Origin: Pseudomonas sp. RIT-PI-r | GTDB taxonomy: Bacteria > Pseudomonadota > Gammaproteobacteria > Pseudomonadales > Pseudomonadaceae | Reading direction: 5' to 3' | Length of the DNA stretch: 64,000 nt | Assembly (NCBI RefSeq): GCF_001297015.1 | Contig: NZ_LIGE01000018.1 | Span: 307,739 to 371,738, forward strand | Part shown: positions 1 to 9,051 of the stretch, piece by piece | How positions within the stretch are numbered: position 1 is the stretch's first letter | How the letters are laid out: each line of letters starts with the position of its first letter | The notes under the pieces: generated by a model | The model's input: only the letters and a program-made list of their open reading frames with translations | What the model was told of the DNA's origin: nothing | The model's database searches: none | Position numbers and translations under genes: made by a program

Positions 1-1089
1 GCGGTCGCCGACATCGGCGTCCGGCGCGGACAGTACCTGGCGATACAAGTCAGTCGCGATTTCCGGCTCACGCTGATCCAGATAAGACGCTGCCACCCAA
101 CGCTGGGCGTAGGTCGGAATCTTCACGCCTTCGGCTTGCAACTTCTGGTACTCAGTGATGACGTCGGCGGTGCGCGCCCGTGCCTTGAGCGCGCCCATGC
201 GGTCGATACGCCAACGGGTCACGTCGTCCTTGGCGCTGGTGTCCGGCGTCCAGGTGGCGAGCAGTTTGTCGTAGTCGGCCAACGCGCGGTCGGCGATCAC
301 GTAGCGCTCTTTCTCACTGCGAGTGGCGAGTTCGGCAAGGCGTACGCGCTCGGCAGCAAGATCGCCTTCGAGGCGGCGTAGGGTCACCGGATCGATCAGA
401 CCCGGACGTTGATTGGCCAGACGCAGCGCCGGCTCTGGCAGACGCGCCTTTTGCAACGCGACCACGTATTCACGGGCGACTTCCGGCTTGCTGCCGGCGC
501 GCTTGAAGGCTTGATCGTATTCGAACAACGCGTCGTATTGCTTGCCCGCGCGGGACAGCGCATAGCCCAGCGCCAGACGGCGGGAAGGATCATCAGGTTT
601 GGCTACGACCAGCGCTTTGGCGCGGGTCACCGCTTCATCGGGTTTACCGGCATCAGCCTGGGTCAGGGCTAGCCCGAGTTGCAGGTCGGCGTTATCCGGC
701 TCCAGCGCCAAAGCCTTGTTGTAGACCTGAGTCGCCTGATCCCAACGCTTGAGGTTGCGATACGCGCGGGCGGTGGCGGTCAGTGCCTGCACCGGCAGGA
801 CACGGTCACGGCCCTGGGTTTCATAGACCTGCACCACTTCGCCATCTAGTCCCGCCCAACTGGCGATTTGCAGGTGATCGCTGATCTGCCCGGTGGTCGA
901 TTGGCCGGGTGGTACCTGACGCAACACCGTCAGCGCCGGCGTGGTTTGCCCGGCACGGGCATCACGGACCATCTGATCGTAGGGTGTGTCGGCAAACGCC
1001 AGCGCCGGCCAGAGCAATTGGCTGCACAGCGCGACTCGAAACAAAGGGCGTAAACCACGATGCAATACAGGAACATCTATACGCGGCAT
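1..1089 (-). CDS. pgaA: PgaA-like poly-beta-1,6-GlcNAc export porin, N-terminal part (cut by window edge)
   Basis: The gene is open at the left edge; 363 codons are visible from an ATG at 1089. The product starts MPRIDVPVLHRGLRPLF, then has a hydrophobic signal peptide (VALCSQLLWPALAFA, cleavage expected near ADTPYDQ). TPR-like helical repeats follow, for example AYRNLKRWDQATQVYNKAL and DNADLQLGLALTQADAGKPDEA. PgaA is an outer-membrane porin with a periplasmic TPR superhelix that exports partly deacetylated PNAG, a biofilm polysaccharide; its beta-barrel would lie outside the window. The call rests on this TPR start and on the overall look of the protein. Another TPR-rich secretion protein remains possible. 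The pgaBCD partners would be to the left and cannot be seen. Confidence 0.7.
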   Translation of the reverse strand, partial: MPRIDVPVLHRGLRPLFRVALCSQLLWPALAFADTPYDQMVRDARAGQTTPALTVLRQVPPGQSTTGQISDHLQIASWAGLDGEVVQVYETQGRDRVLPVQALTATARAYRNLKRWDQATQVYNKALALEPDNADLQLGLALTQADAGKPDEAVTRAKALVVAKPDDPSRRLALGYALSRAGKQYDALFEYDQAFKRAGSKPEVAREYVVALQKARLPEPALRLANQRPGLIDPVTLRRLEGDLAAERVRLAELATRSEKERYVIADRALADYDKLLATWTPDTSAKDDVTRWRIDRMGALKARARTADVITEYQKLQAEGVKIPTYAQRWVAASYLDQREPEIATDLYRQVLSAPDADVGDR

Positions 1090-1292
1090 TCGTCAGCATC
1101 CTTACATGGCCAGCCGGGTCGCAATGCCCTCCTTGCCCTTTCGTAACGGTGGCCGCCCATGCACATGCAACGGCCAAGCTTAGTCAGGCAGTCTTGCACG
1201 CAAGCGTAGACCAGAATCCAGAACACAATAATTGTTCAGAATCGTCCCGACGGTTACGCCGGGACAGCCAAAACCCGAACGCCAGACAGCAA

Positions 1293-1329
1293 AACGCCCG
1301 GCGTCTGTAGCATCCAGAGGCCGGGCGTT
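1293..1329 (-). terminator. Rho-independent terminator after the DUF945 gene
   Basis: A 10-bp perfect stem (AACGCCCGGC at 1293-1302 against GCCGGGCGTT at 1320-1329) has an inner TCTG/CAGA extension. Read on the minus strand it ends in GTTTTG. It starts 19 bases after the stop of the DUF945 gene and probably also separates it from the pgaA-like gene downstream. Confidence 0.7.
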
Positions 1330-1347
1330 GCTATTAAGAACGCAGAA

Positions 1348-2853
1348 TTACTGCACTTGCGTGACGCCTGCGAACTTGCTCATCAGGAAGCCGACGAACT
1401 GCTCGACGGTCATCTTCTGGCCGTTGAATTCGACCTGATTGGCGGCGTAATGCAGCTTGGTCACGACGTTGGTGCCATCGACGACGGCCAACTGCGAACC
1501 GACCGCCATGCCGGCGAACATGTCGGCCGCTTCCTTGGATTGGTCGACGATGGCTTTGGCGTCAGTCTGACCGTCGAGTTGCGCCTGCACGCTGAGCAGA
1601 TCGACCAGCATCGGCTTGGACACCTGGATATTCAGGTCAAGCAGCGCAATCAGTTGTTTACCCAGTTGATCCGGCGGCAGATCCATCGATTGCGGTTTGG
1701 TCAGGTCAATCACCAGATTGGCCTTGCTCTCGCCGTTGGCGGTGTTGAACGAGAGGTTTTCCAGCGCAAACTGTGGGCCGGCAGCCAGCAGTTTCTGCAG
1801 GTCAGCTTTGACCTGGGCGTTTTCAGCCTCGGTCAGGTTCAGCTCCGGCGCTGGCAGGCCTTGGGCTGCTGCCTCGGCGGCGGCTTTTTCGTAAGGCTGC
1901 AGTTTGGTCTGGTAAATCTGCATCAGCGACATCGTCGACGGGATGTCGAGGTTTTTCAGGCTCATGGCCATGTTGGCCGAACCGATTTTCTTGTCGTTGA
2001 GGCTGACTTCGCCAATCTTGTAATCGGCGCGACCGGAGGCATTGCTGCCGTTTTCTTCGGTGAGGTTCTTCATTTCAAACTTCTTCACACCCAGCACCGA
2101 CTGCTTGGGCCCGAAGGTGGTTTTGCTGTCGGTCAGCTCCAGAGTGTTCTCGCCGGTGTAGTAGCCGTAGCTGCTTTTGGCGAGGTTGCTGGCCAGGGTC
2201 AGACCGTTGAGTTCGACCTGCACCGGCGCCTGATCTTCAGCCACCGTGACCAGTTTCAGGTTGTCCATGTAGCCGTCAGCCTTGACCTTCTGCGCCTGCG
2301 CGTTGGCCGAGATATTCATGGTCAGGCCGGAGAATTTCAGGCTCGACTGCTCATCCAGTGCGGTTTCGAAAGGCAGCAGGTCGAGGGTGCTGGTAGTGGA
2401 TTCGTCGTAGCCGATGCTGGTCACGCCTTTGAGTGGAGCGGCGCCCTTAGTGGCGGCGAACCACTTCTCGGTGGCCGGGTTCTTTTCCAGCTCGTAGTTG
2501 CTGGTGGCCATGACCGGCAGCCATTTCAGCGAAACCAGGCGCGAGAACGGTAGCGGGCCGTGCTCGATGTGGTCGACGAACAGCAGTTCGACCGGCTTGT
2601 CGCCAAACATCTCGCCTTCACCCTTGAGGCGGTAGTGCGCGGTGCTGGTGAAGGTATGGCGGTCGAGCGACACCAGTTCCAGCGACGCGCTGCCGTTGGA
2701 ACCGGCCATGGCGGTTTGCAGCTCTTTGTTGGCATTGCTGACGGCGTTGTTCAACACGCCTTCGATCTTGGTCCCGGTGTACCAGGCCCCGCCTGCGCTG
2801 ATCGCGCCGATGGCAACAACAATTCCGAGGAGCACGCCTGCTGATTTATTCAT
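1348..2853 (-). CDS. DUF945 (YdgA-like) family protein
   Basis: A 501-residue protein with an N-terminal signal anchor (MNKSAGVLLGIVVAIGAISAGGAWYTG) and a long periplasmic region. It has the beta-rich, AsmA-like look of DUF945 proteins: an early conserved part with ELVSLDRHTFTSTAHYRL, then LKGVTSIGYDESTTSTL and a C-terminal part with NQVEFNGQKMTVEQFVGFL. The family occurs in gamma-proteobacteria (E. coli YdgA) and is attached to the inner membrane; its biochemical role is not established. It appears monocistronic, with its own terminator downstream and a REP element upstream. Length is normal for the family. Confidence 0.8.
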   Translation of the reverse strand: MNKSAGVLLGIVVAIGAISAGGAWYTGTKIEGVLNNAVSNANKELQTAMAGSNGSASLELVSLDRHTFTSTAHYRLKGEGEMFGDKPVELLFVDHIEHGPLPFSRLVSLKWLPVMATSNYELEKNPATEKWFAATKGAAPLKGVTSIGYDESTTSTLDLLPFETALDEQSSLKFSGLTMNISANAQAQKVKADGYMDNLKLVTVAEDQAPVQVELNGLTLASNLAKSSYGYYTGENTLELTDSKTTFGPKQSVLGVKKFEMKNLTEENGSNASGRADYKIGEVSLNDKKIGSANMAMSLKNLDIPSTMSLMQIYQTKLQPYEKAAAEAAAQGLPAPELNLTEAENAQVKADLQKLLAAGPQFALENLSFNTANGESKANLVIDLTKPQSMDLPPDQLGKQLIALLDLNIQVSKPMLVDLLSVQAQLDGQTDAKAIVDQSKEAADMFAGMAVGSQLAVVDGTNVVTKLHYAANQVEFNGQKMTVEQFVGFLMSKFAGVTQVQ

Positions 2854-3057
2854 GAATGACCTGATCGATTTCCGTGGCTGTGAGTGTGGTCGTCTTCCCT
2901 GAACCCGTGACCGGGTCGCGGCTCGACTGCGCTGAAATTAGCGATGGAGATTAGCACCGGGCGCGCAAGGTGGCCCAATGTTTAAAGGTGAAAGAGTGTC
3001 TATGGGAATTGTGGACAGTCGACAGGCGGGAAGAGTTTCGGTGTTTTTTAGGGCGCT

Positions 3058-3122
3058 ATCGCGAGCAGGCTCACTCCTACAGGGGAACGCATTCCAAATG
3101 TAGGAGTGAGCCTGCTCGCGAT
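3058..3122. repeat. Paired REP element (BIME), 'TCACTCCTA' variant
   Basis: Arms 3058-3081 and 3099-3122 form a near-perfect inverted repeat around GAGCAGGCTCACTCCTACA, with a 17-base spacer. It lies in the 293-bp gap 2854-3146, which otherwise shows no gene, and sits just downstream of the small membrane protein gene. Confidence 0.9.
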
Positions 3123-3146
3123 GAGGCCGGTCGATTCAGCAGAGAA

Positions 3147-3782
3147 TCAGGAATACTGAACCTCGATTTCATCCAGCTGATGATCAAAGCTTTTGAGCCG
3201 CGCGGTCCAGGTGTAGACCAGCACTTCAAAATCCCGATCGATCACCGCCCCGCCCGGCCCGTCAGCGCGCGGATCGCAGAAATCCAGTTGATAACGCTCA
3301 CGAGCCATGGCCGTGGCGACATCGGATAATTCGCGGGCGTTGTTCAACCAATGCCAGCCCTCGTTATCGATCTGCTTGTCGAGTTCCAGGCACTGTTTTT
3401 TCAGCGCTTCGAGGCTTTTTTCCAGCGGCGTGCCGGTGAGTTCGCCCATGACTTCGGCGAAGGTGCGCCCCGGTTGCCAGTAACTGCCCCAGAAATACCG
3501 GTCGAAGACCGTTTCGACCCGGCGCAGGGCGACTTTGGTGTCCCAGATCAACACCAGGGTCTTGCCCTGTTCGAGCTGGCGTTTCTTGACCCGCTGCACC
3601 TGAACCGATGCCCACGCCACGACGACGATGGCCATGACCGCGATCAGCGCGACAGCGCTGTCGAGAAAGACCATGGCCTTGTCGATCTGATGGGCCAGCA
3701 TGATGCCGTAGAAATAGGTGGCCGAGAGCAGCATCAGTGCTACCAGGGCGCACCAGAAGCCGAGAGCGTAAGGGTTTTTCAT
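3147..3782 (-). CDS. Hypothetical two-TM inner-membrane protein
   Basis: I do not recognise this 211-residue protein. It has two hydrophobic segments (about residues 8-28 and 38-60: FWCALVALMLLSATYFYGIML and SAVALIAVMAIVVVAWASVQV), so a short helical hairpin anchors it in the inner membrane. The rest is a soluble domain of about 150 residues rich in charged helices (LEKSLEALKKQCLELDKQIDNEGWHW), probably cytoplasmic. The ATG follows close behind a gap from the NodT gene on the same strand. No catalytic motif is evident. Confidence 0.6.
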   Translation of the reverse strand: MKNPYALGFWCALVALMLLSATYFYGIMLAHQIDKAMVFLDSAVALIAVMAIVVVAWASVQVQRVKKRQLEQGKTLVLIWDTKVALRRVETVFDRYFWGSYWQPGRTFAEVMGELTGTPLEKSLEALKKQCLELDKQIDNEGWHWLNNARELSDVATAMARERYQLDFCDPRADGPGGAVIDRDFEVLVYTWTARLKSFDHQLDEIEVQYS

Positions 3783-3819
3783 TATTGGTTTCCCCTAGAC
3801 CAGCGCTAGCAATGTGCGC

Positions 3820-3851
3820 TGAAGGGGCGCTTTGCACGGGGCGCCCCTTCA
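3820..3851. terminator. Hairpin downstream of the NodT gene (possible terminator)
   Basis: An 11-bp perfect stem (TGAAGGGGCGC at 3820-3830, GCGCCCCTTCA at 3841-3851) with a 10-base loop starts 24 bases after the end of the efflux operon. No clear T run follows on the minus strand, so intrinsic termination is only likely, not shown. Confidence 0.4.
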
Positions 3852-3875
3852 ACACTTCAAAGCATAGCAACGGCC

Positions 3876-5318
3876 TCAGGGTTTGCCGGGGCTTGGAGCG
3901 TTCGTTCGTCCGCTTTCCCAACCGCCGCCCAAGGCGAGGAACAAATCGATCTGGCTCATCGCAACCTGGGTGTTGGCGGCGGCCAGTTGCGCGGTCACAT
4001 CGGTGTAGGTGCGGGTTGCTTGCAGGTCAGCCAGGAACGACTCGCGGCCGGCCTGGAAGAAGCGGTGGGTCTGGTCTGCGGCCAGTTTCGCCGATTGCTC
4101 GGCATCGGCCAGTGCGTCGCGGCGTTGCAGCAGCGCGCTGTACTGGGCGAGGCCGGTCTGGGTTTCGCGAATGGCGTTGAGCACCACGCCGTCGAAGTGC
4201 GCCAAGGCGCCTTGGGTGGTCGCCTCAGCTTCACGAATGCGCGCGCGGGCGCCGTTGGTCGGCACCTTCCAGCTCAGCGACGGGCCGAAGCCCCAGCGGT
4301 TGGTCGACGGATCACCGAGGTCATCGAGAATGCCGACAGTGCCGATGGTCGCGCCGATGCTGATGTCCGGGTACAACTCGCCGGTGGCCACGCCGATGCC
4401 GGCGGTCGCGGCGGCCAGACGTCGTTCCGCCTGACGAATGTCCGGGCGACGTTTGAGCAAAGCGGCGCCATCACCGACCGGCACCAATTGAGCGATTTTC
4501 GGCAGTTCAGCGCAAGTCGCGGTGCCGGCCGGCAATTGGTCGACCGGTTTCGCCAGCAACATCGACAGACGGAACAACCCGGCCTGACGCGCCGCTTCAT
4601 AACGCGGCATCTCGGCGCGCAGGGATTTGAATTGGGTTTGCGAACGGGTGACCTGGGTTTCATCGCCACGACCAGCGTCACGCAAACGCTGGATCAACGT
4701 GGTGCCTTGCGATTGCAGGTCGAGGGAATGCTGGGCGATTTCGCGTTCTTCGTTGGCCGCGCAGACTTGGGTGTAGGCGCGAACCACGTCCGCGACCAAG
4801 GTGATGCGCGCGGTATCGGCGGCGGCTTGGGTCGCGTCGGCGTTGGCCTTCGCGCCTTCGATGCCGCGCTGCAACGTGCCCCACAGATCGAATTGGTACG
4901 AAGCGCTGATGCCGATGTCACCGATGTTGGCCACCGGGACTTTTTCCGGCAGCAAGAATGCCTGACCGGATTCCTGCAATCGCTGGGCACCCATTTTCAC
5001 CCCGCCGCTCCAGCCACCGGCGGCTTCGGCCTCATCGACCTGCGCACGGGCGCGCTGCAAATTGGCAGCGGCGACGCGCAGATCGGTGTTGGAAGCCATG
5101 GCTTGCTGCACCAGTTGATCCAGACGCGGGTCTTTATATAGCCGCCACCAATCCGCCGGTACTGGCGCCGACACCACAGGTTTGCCGGCAACGGCCAGTT
5201 CGCCCTGAAAATCCTTGCGTTGCACTGCCGCGTCTTCCGGCACGTAATAGTCCGGGCCAACCATCTGACACGCCGACAACATCACGCCCAACCCGGCGAT
5301 CATCAGGGCCCTGCTCAT
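3876..5318 (-). CDS. NodT-family outer-membrane efflux lipoprotein (last gene of Aae-type operon)
   Basis: A 480-residue outer-membrane factor of the OprM/NodT type. The N-terminus is a lipoprotein signal with lipobox LSAC (MSRALMIAGLGVMLSAC), then the family hallmark VGPDYYVPE. Two outer-membrane-efflux repeats of helical hairpins follow, with DQLVQQAMASNTDLRVAAANL and the second-repeat hallmark RRPDIRQAERRLAAATA plus GVATGELYPDISI. It would form the TolC-like trimeric channel that completes the tripartite pump. Its start overlaps the end of the membrane fusion gene by 4 bp, so translation is coupled. The stop is followed by a GC hairpin. Confidence 0.88.
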   Translation of the reverse strand: MSRALMIAGLGVMLSACQMVGPDYYVPEDAAVQRKDFQGELAVAGKPVVSAPVPADWWRLYKDPRLDQLVQQAMASNTDLRVAAANLQRARAQVDEAEAAGGWSGGVKMGAQRLQESGQAFLLPEKVPVANIGDIGISASYQFDLWGTLQRGIEGAKANADATQAAADTARITLVADVVRAYTQVCAANEEREIAQHSLDLQSQGTTLIQRLRDAGRGDETQVTRSQTQFKSLRAEMPRYEAARQAGLFRLSMLLAKPVDQLPAGTATCAELPKIAQLVPVGDGAALLKRRPDIRQAERRLAAATAGIGVATGELYPDISIGATIGTVGILDDLGDPSTNRWGFGPSLSWKVPTNGARARIREAEATTQGALAHFDGVVLNAIRETQTGLAQYSALLQRRDALADAEQSAKLAADQTHRFFQAGRESFLADLQATRTYTDVTAQLAAANTQVAMSQIDLFLALGGGWESGRTNAPSPGKP

Positions 5319-6217
5319 TGCGCGGGCTCCTGCTTTTTATCGTCGACTTTTGAGTCTTCAATGATCGACACCGTAGCGGTACGCCCGGCGATCATGCGGA
5401 AATCTTCCGGCACATCATCAAAGGCAATCCGCACCGGGATCCGCTGCGCCAGCCGCACCCAGCTGAACGCCGGGTTGACGTTCGGCAGCAGGTTGCTGCC
5501 GCTGGTGCGGTCGCGGTCTTCGATGCCGGCGACGATGCTTTCGACATGCCCGCGCAATTTCGCACGGTCGCCGATCACACGGATATCCACCGACTGACCG
5601 ACATGAATGCCGTCGAGTTTGGTCTCTTCGAAATAGCCGTCGATGTGGAAGGAATTGCTGTCGACCACCGACAACACCGGACGCCCGGCGGTGACGAACT
5701 CCTGCGGACGCGGCGCACGGTCGTTGACGTAACCGTCCACCGGGCTACGGATCACCGAGCGGTCGAGGTTGAGCTGGGCGCTGTCCACGGTGACCATGGC
5801 TTCGGCCAGTGCCGATTGCGCACGCGCGACCTTGGATTGGCTTTCTTCCAGCTGTTCGGCCGGCACCAGGTTGCCGAGGCCCCGGTTACGCTTGGCTTCG
5901 CGCTGGGCCTGGGCGAGGGTTTCTTCGCGGTCGGCAACAGCCGCTTTGGCCTGACGCAGGGCCAGTTTGAAGCGATCCTGGTCGATGCTGAACAGCACCT
6001 GGCCGCGCTTGATCAACTGGTTGTCTTTCACTTCAACCTGCTGGATCAGTCCGGACACGTCCGGAGCAATCTGGATGATGTCGGCGCGAATGTGGCCGTC
6101 ACGGGTCCACGGCGCAAACATGTAATACATCACCATGCGCCAGACGAGGACAACGGCAAAAGTCACGATCAGCAGGGTCAGTACCACGCGACCGATGGTC
6201 AAAAACGGTTTTTTCAT
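5315..6217 (-). CDS. AaeA/EmrA-like membrane fusion protein
   Basis: A 300-residue periplasmic adaptor. It has one N-terminal membrane segment (FLTIGRVVLTLLIVTFAVVLVWRMVMYYMFAPW), the barrel-sandwich entry APDVSGLIQQVEVKDNQLIKRGQVLF and a short alpha-hairpin (about residues 85-150). The second lipoyl half follows (VIRSPVDGYVNDR), then a beta-barrel domain with RIPVRIAFDD. Size and sequence fit AaeA (p-hydroxybenzoate efflux) better than long EmrA-type adaptors. It lies between DUF1656 and NodT with 4-bp overlaps on both sides. In the cell it would bridge the FUSC pump and the outer-membrane channel. Substrate is inferred from the family only. Confidence 0.87.
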   Translation of the reverse strand: MKKPFLTIGRVVLTLLIVTFAVVLVWRMVMYYMFAPWTRDGHIRADIIQIAPDVSGLIQQVEVKDNQLIKRGQVLFSIDQDRFKLALRQAKAAVADREETLAQAQREAKRNRGLGNLVPAEQLEESQSKVARAQSALAEAMVTVDSAQLNLDRSVIRSPVDGYVNDRAPRPQEFVTAGRPVLSVVDSNSFHIDGYFEETKLDGIHVGQSVDIRVIGDRAKLRGHVESIVAGIEDRDRTSGSNLLPNVNPAFSWVRLAQRIPVRIAFDDVPEDFRMIAGRTATVSIIEDSKVDDKKQEPAQ

Positions 6218-6423
6218 GTCATCAGGTATCGACTGAGTGAGTCCACGCCGTACAGCAGTACCGCGTAGAGGGCCACGTTGAACAATGCCCGGTGCCAGAC
6301 CAGACGGTAAAAGTGCACGCGCGTGAGCACGCCATGCACCAACAAAAACAGCACATAAGTGATGCCCATCAACACCAGCAGGGTCGGCAGGAAAATGCCG
6401 CTGATGTCCAGATCACCGATCAT
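6214..6423 (-). CDS. DUF1656 (AaeX-like) small membrane protein
   Basis: A 69-residue protein with two hydrophobic helices (IFLPTLLVLMGITYVLFLLVHGVL and the later ALFNVALYAVLLYGVDSL). DUF1656 proteins are typical partners in AaeXAB-like operons. Their function is unknown; a role in assembling the pump is suggested by gene order. It overlaps the FUSC gene upstream and the adaptor gene downstream by 4 bp each (ATGA). Confidence 0.87.
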   Translation of the reverse strand: MIGDLDISGIFLPTLLVLMGITYVLFLLVHGVLTRVHFYRLVWHRALFNVALYAVLLYGVDSLSRYLMT

Positions 6424-8483
6424 AGGGGCGCTCCATCGGGCAGCGGTTCTTCGGCGTCGGCACTGGAGACGAATTCGACGCCGGGCAACAACGCCAGACG
6501 CAAACCGCTCAAGGCGTGCAACAGGTTCAGACGGGTTTCATCGTCGCCGTGGCCATTGAGCGCACGGCGGGTGCGATCAAGGGTCATCAGCAACGGCGCT
6601 GGCGCCGGCAAGCGTTCGCCAGCCTTAAGGCAGGCGCGGAAATACTCGCCGACCTCACTGACCACTTGCTGCAACAGCGCGTTCGGCGCGCCGGTCACCC
6701 GTGGGGTGTAGGCGAGCAAATCGAGCAGGTTCAGGCCCACCCGCACTTCGCGCATGGCGATGCCGGTGTCTTGGCCGGTGAGGGCCAGACGCGGCAGGTG
6801 CTGCATCAGTCGATCGAGCAACTGCACGCCCAATTTGCGGTGTTCCGCAAGGTTGGCCGGCTCGGTCATGTGGACGATGTCTTTCCAACTGAAGCGGGTC
6901 AGGCGTTTGGCCGCCAGTTCGGCGCCGAACGGGCGTGCAACCAGCGTCCAGATAAACGCGAACAACAGCCCTAACGGACCCGCCAGGTTGGAGTTCACGA
7001 AGGCAAAAAAGTCCGCGTCATAAGCCCCTTGGATACTGATGAACGAGGAGGTGTTTACCAGCGTCAGCAGCATGCCGAGGAAGAACCGCGGCTGTACCGT
7101 CAGCGTGCCGACGCAGATGAACGGAATGGAGAACGCCAGCACCAGCATCGGGAAGTCATGCAGGTTGGGCAGAATCAGAAACAGATAAAGGCTGGCGAAC
7201 AGCACCGACATGCCGGTCCAGAAAAAGAACCGGTAAATCTGCGGTGCCGGGTCGTCCATCGAGGCAAAGAAACTGCACGCCACCGCGGCGAGAATCACCG
7301 CACTGCCGCCGTCCGGCCAGCCGAGCAGAATCCACAGCACCGAGGCGGTGATGATCGCCAGAACGGTCGAGGCCACCGAGTAGAGCATCAGCCCACGATC
7401 AATGAACGGCGTCAGACGACCCAGGCGCCAGTGGCGATACACCGCGCGCCAGCTGTCCTGGCGTTCGCAAAGAATCGCGTCCTGCAGACTGCGACAGTCC
7501 TGCCATAAATCGATGAATTCGCCGAGGCGATAAATCGAGTTGGAGAACAGCAGTTGTTTGCGATCCTCAAGCGCCTCGACGCTCGGTTGCAGGGCTTCGA
7601 GCTGATCTTTCAGCGCTTGCCAACGGTCGAGATCGGCGTCCTGATGAGCGAGCCATTCGCGGGTGGCGGCCAGCAGCGGTGCGAATTTTTCCACCAGCTC
7701 TGGTGTGCGCCGCTCTAGGGCGTAGAGCGAATCTTCCAGCGCATCGATCACCGGTAATAGATGAATCATCCGCCCGCGCAATTCTTTGGTGTTGCGCACG
7801 GTTTGCGGTCGCGCGCCTTCGTGGGGCAACTGGCCGATCATCAATTCGAGGCTGTTGAAGTTGGCAACCATGGCCATGCGCAGCGCGGTGACCTCTTCGG
7901 GCTGCACGTCGCGGCTGAGGAATTTCAGGCTGTAGGTCGTTGCGTCGGCGAACCACTTGCTCACCGCGTCGTTGAACACCGGCGCCAGACGGCGTGGCCA
8001 GAACATCGCGCCGACCACCGCAGCCACGGCGATGCCGAGGAAAATCTCTTCGGTCCGCGCTTCCGCCACGTCCCACACCGCCAGCGGGTTATCCACCACC
8101 GGCAAGGCAATCAGCGGCAAGGTGTAACCGGCGAGCATCAATGCGTAGTTGTTGGCCGTGCGCAGTTGCAGGGACAGGAACAGCAAAATCCCCGTCCACA
8201 GCGCGATGACCACCACCAGCACATACGGGCTCTGCACGAACATCGGCACGAAAAAAACCGCCGCCGCGGCACCGAGAAAAGTCCCGATGGCGCGGTATAG
8301 GGCCTTGGAACTGGTCGGCCCGAGAAACGGGCTGGAGACGATATACACCGTGGCCATCGCCCAATACGGACGCGGCATTTGCATAAGCAAAGCGATGTAC
8401 AGCGCGATCATCGACGCTGCAAACGTACGGACCCCGTAGAACCAGTCGCGGGCCGGCGGAATGCCGGAGAAAAAACCGTTCAA
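6420..8483 (-). CDS. FUSC/AaeB-like aromatic acid efflux pump
   Basis: A 687-residue inner-membrane transporter. It has two hydrophobic blocks: about residues 15-165 (starting FFSGIPPARDWFYGVRTFAASMIALYIAL) and about 355-520 (GLMLYSVASTVLAIITASVLWILLGW onward). A helical cytoplasmic region lies between them and another is at the C-terminus. This is the FUSC family layout of E. coli AaeB, which exports p-hydroxybenzoate and other aromatic carboxylic acids. WPDGGSAVILAAVACSFFASMDDPAP is typical of the second block. It is the second gene of the operon, overlapping the marR gene and DUF1656 by 4 bp each. In Pseudomonas related pumps also export fusaric acid or phenolics, so the substrate is open. 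Confidence 0.87.
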   Translation of the reverse strand: MNGFFSGIPPARDWFYGVRTFAASMIALYIALLMQMPRPYWAMATVYIVSSPFLGPTSSKALYRAIGTFLGAAAAVFFVPMFVQSPYVLVVVIALWTGILLFLSLQLRTANNYALMLAGYTLPLIALPVVDNPLAVWDVAEARTEEIFLGIAVAAVVGAMFWPRRLAPVFNDAVSKWFADATTYSLKFLSRDVQPEEVTALRMAMVANFNSLELMIGQLPHEGARPQTVRNTKELRGRMIHLLPVIDALEDSLYALERRTPELVEKFAPLLAATREWLAHQDADLDRWQALKDQLEALQPSVEALEDRKQLLFSNSIYRLGEFIDLWQDCRSLQDAILCERQDSWRAVYRHWRLGRLTPFIDRGLMLYSVASTVLAIITASVLWILLGWPDGGSAVILAAVACSFFASMDDPAPQIYRFFFWTGMSVLFASLYLFLILPNLHDFPMLVLAFSIPFICVGTLTVQPRFFLGMLLTLVNTSSFISIQGAYDADFFAFVNSNLAGPLGLLFAFIWTLVARPFGAELAAKRLTRFSWKDIVHMTEPANLAEHRKLGVQLLDRLMQHLPRLALTGQDTGIAMREVRVGLNLLDLLAYTPRVTGAPNALLQQVVSEVGEYFRACLKAGERLPAPAPLLMTLDRTRRALNGHGDDETRLNLLHALSGLRLALLPGVEFVSSADAEEPLPDGAPL

Positions 8484-8947
8484 GAATTGATCACCACAGG
8501 CGGATGGGCCGCCTCAAAAGCTCTGAGTACCCGAAGCGTAGCCTCCAGATCGCTCTGGTCGATGCCCTCAAGCACTTCATGACGCAGACGCACCAGTTCG
8601 ATCTCGACCGCTTGCACCAGTTCACGACCGGTGTCAGTCAGGCTCAGGCACTTGGCGCGGCGATCCTGGACATCTTCGGTGCGGCAGACGTAGCCGGAAT
8701 GACACAACTGATCGAGCAGACGCACCAGCGACGGACTCTCCATCCCGGCCGCCTGCGCCACCTGCACCTGGCGCACGCCCTCACCCAAGCGGCCGATCAT
8801 CAACAACGGCACGGCGCAGGCTTCGGAGATTCCATAGTTGACCAGCGTGGTCTGGCAGATCTTCCGCCAATGCCTGGCGGCCACCACCATGGCACTGCTG
8901 ATGTTCATCTGGAGAGCGTCGAGTTCGTTCGGCACGAGGAAATGCAC
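8480..8947 (-). CDS. MarR-family regulator of the efflux operon
   Basis: A 155-residue winged-helix regulator. The helix-turn-helix lies around VRQVQVAQAAGMESPSLVRLLDQL and the wing around RTEDVQDRRAKCLSLTDTGREL, the DxR wing motif of MarR proteins. It is the first gene of a five-gene operon whose members all overlap by 4 bp, so it most likely controls its own efflux operon in response to a phenolic ligand. The listed start is GTG at 8947 with no clear ribosome binding site. An ATG at 8908 (MNISSAM) is an alternative and would leave more room for a leader after the operator. Confidence 0.85.
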   Translation of the reverse strand: MHFLVPNELDALQMNISSAMVVAARHWRKICQTTLVNYGISEACAVPLLMIGRLGEGVRQVQVAQAAGMESPSLVRLLDQLCHSGYVCRTEDVQDRRAKCLSLTDTGRELVQAVEIELVRLRHEVLEGIDQSDLEATLRVLRAFEAAHPPVVINS

Positions 8948-8948
8948 A

Positions 8949-8966
8949 CTGTTAGTTTGCTAACTA
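8949..8966. promoter_or_regulatory. Probable MarR operator upstream of the efflux operon
   Basis: The inverted repeat GTTAG-TTTG-CTAAC (8951-8964) lies directly before the first gene. It is AT-rich in a GC-rich background, and its size and position fit a MarR dimer autorepression site. Inference from position and symmetry only. Confidence 0.5.
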
Positions 8967-9051
8967 TCAATATCGCATTGGAGGGGAATTTCAGTCAAGT
9001 TTTGAAACAAATTGCCTACTGGGGCGAAGAGAGCCGCCGCTGAGAGATAAA

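Noticed and set aside
1357..2553. 398-codon plus-strand frame opposite the DUF945 gene
   Set aside because: Shadow of the real minus-strand gene. Composition is rich in His, Gln, Arg and Leu and there is no recognisable domain.
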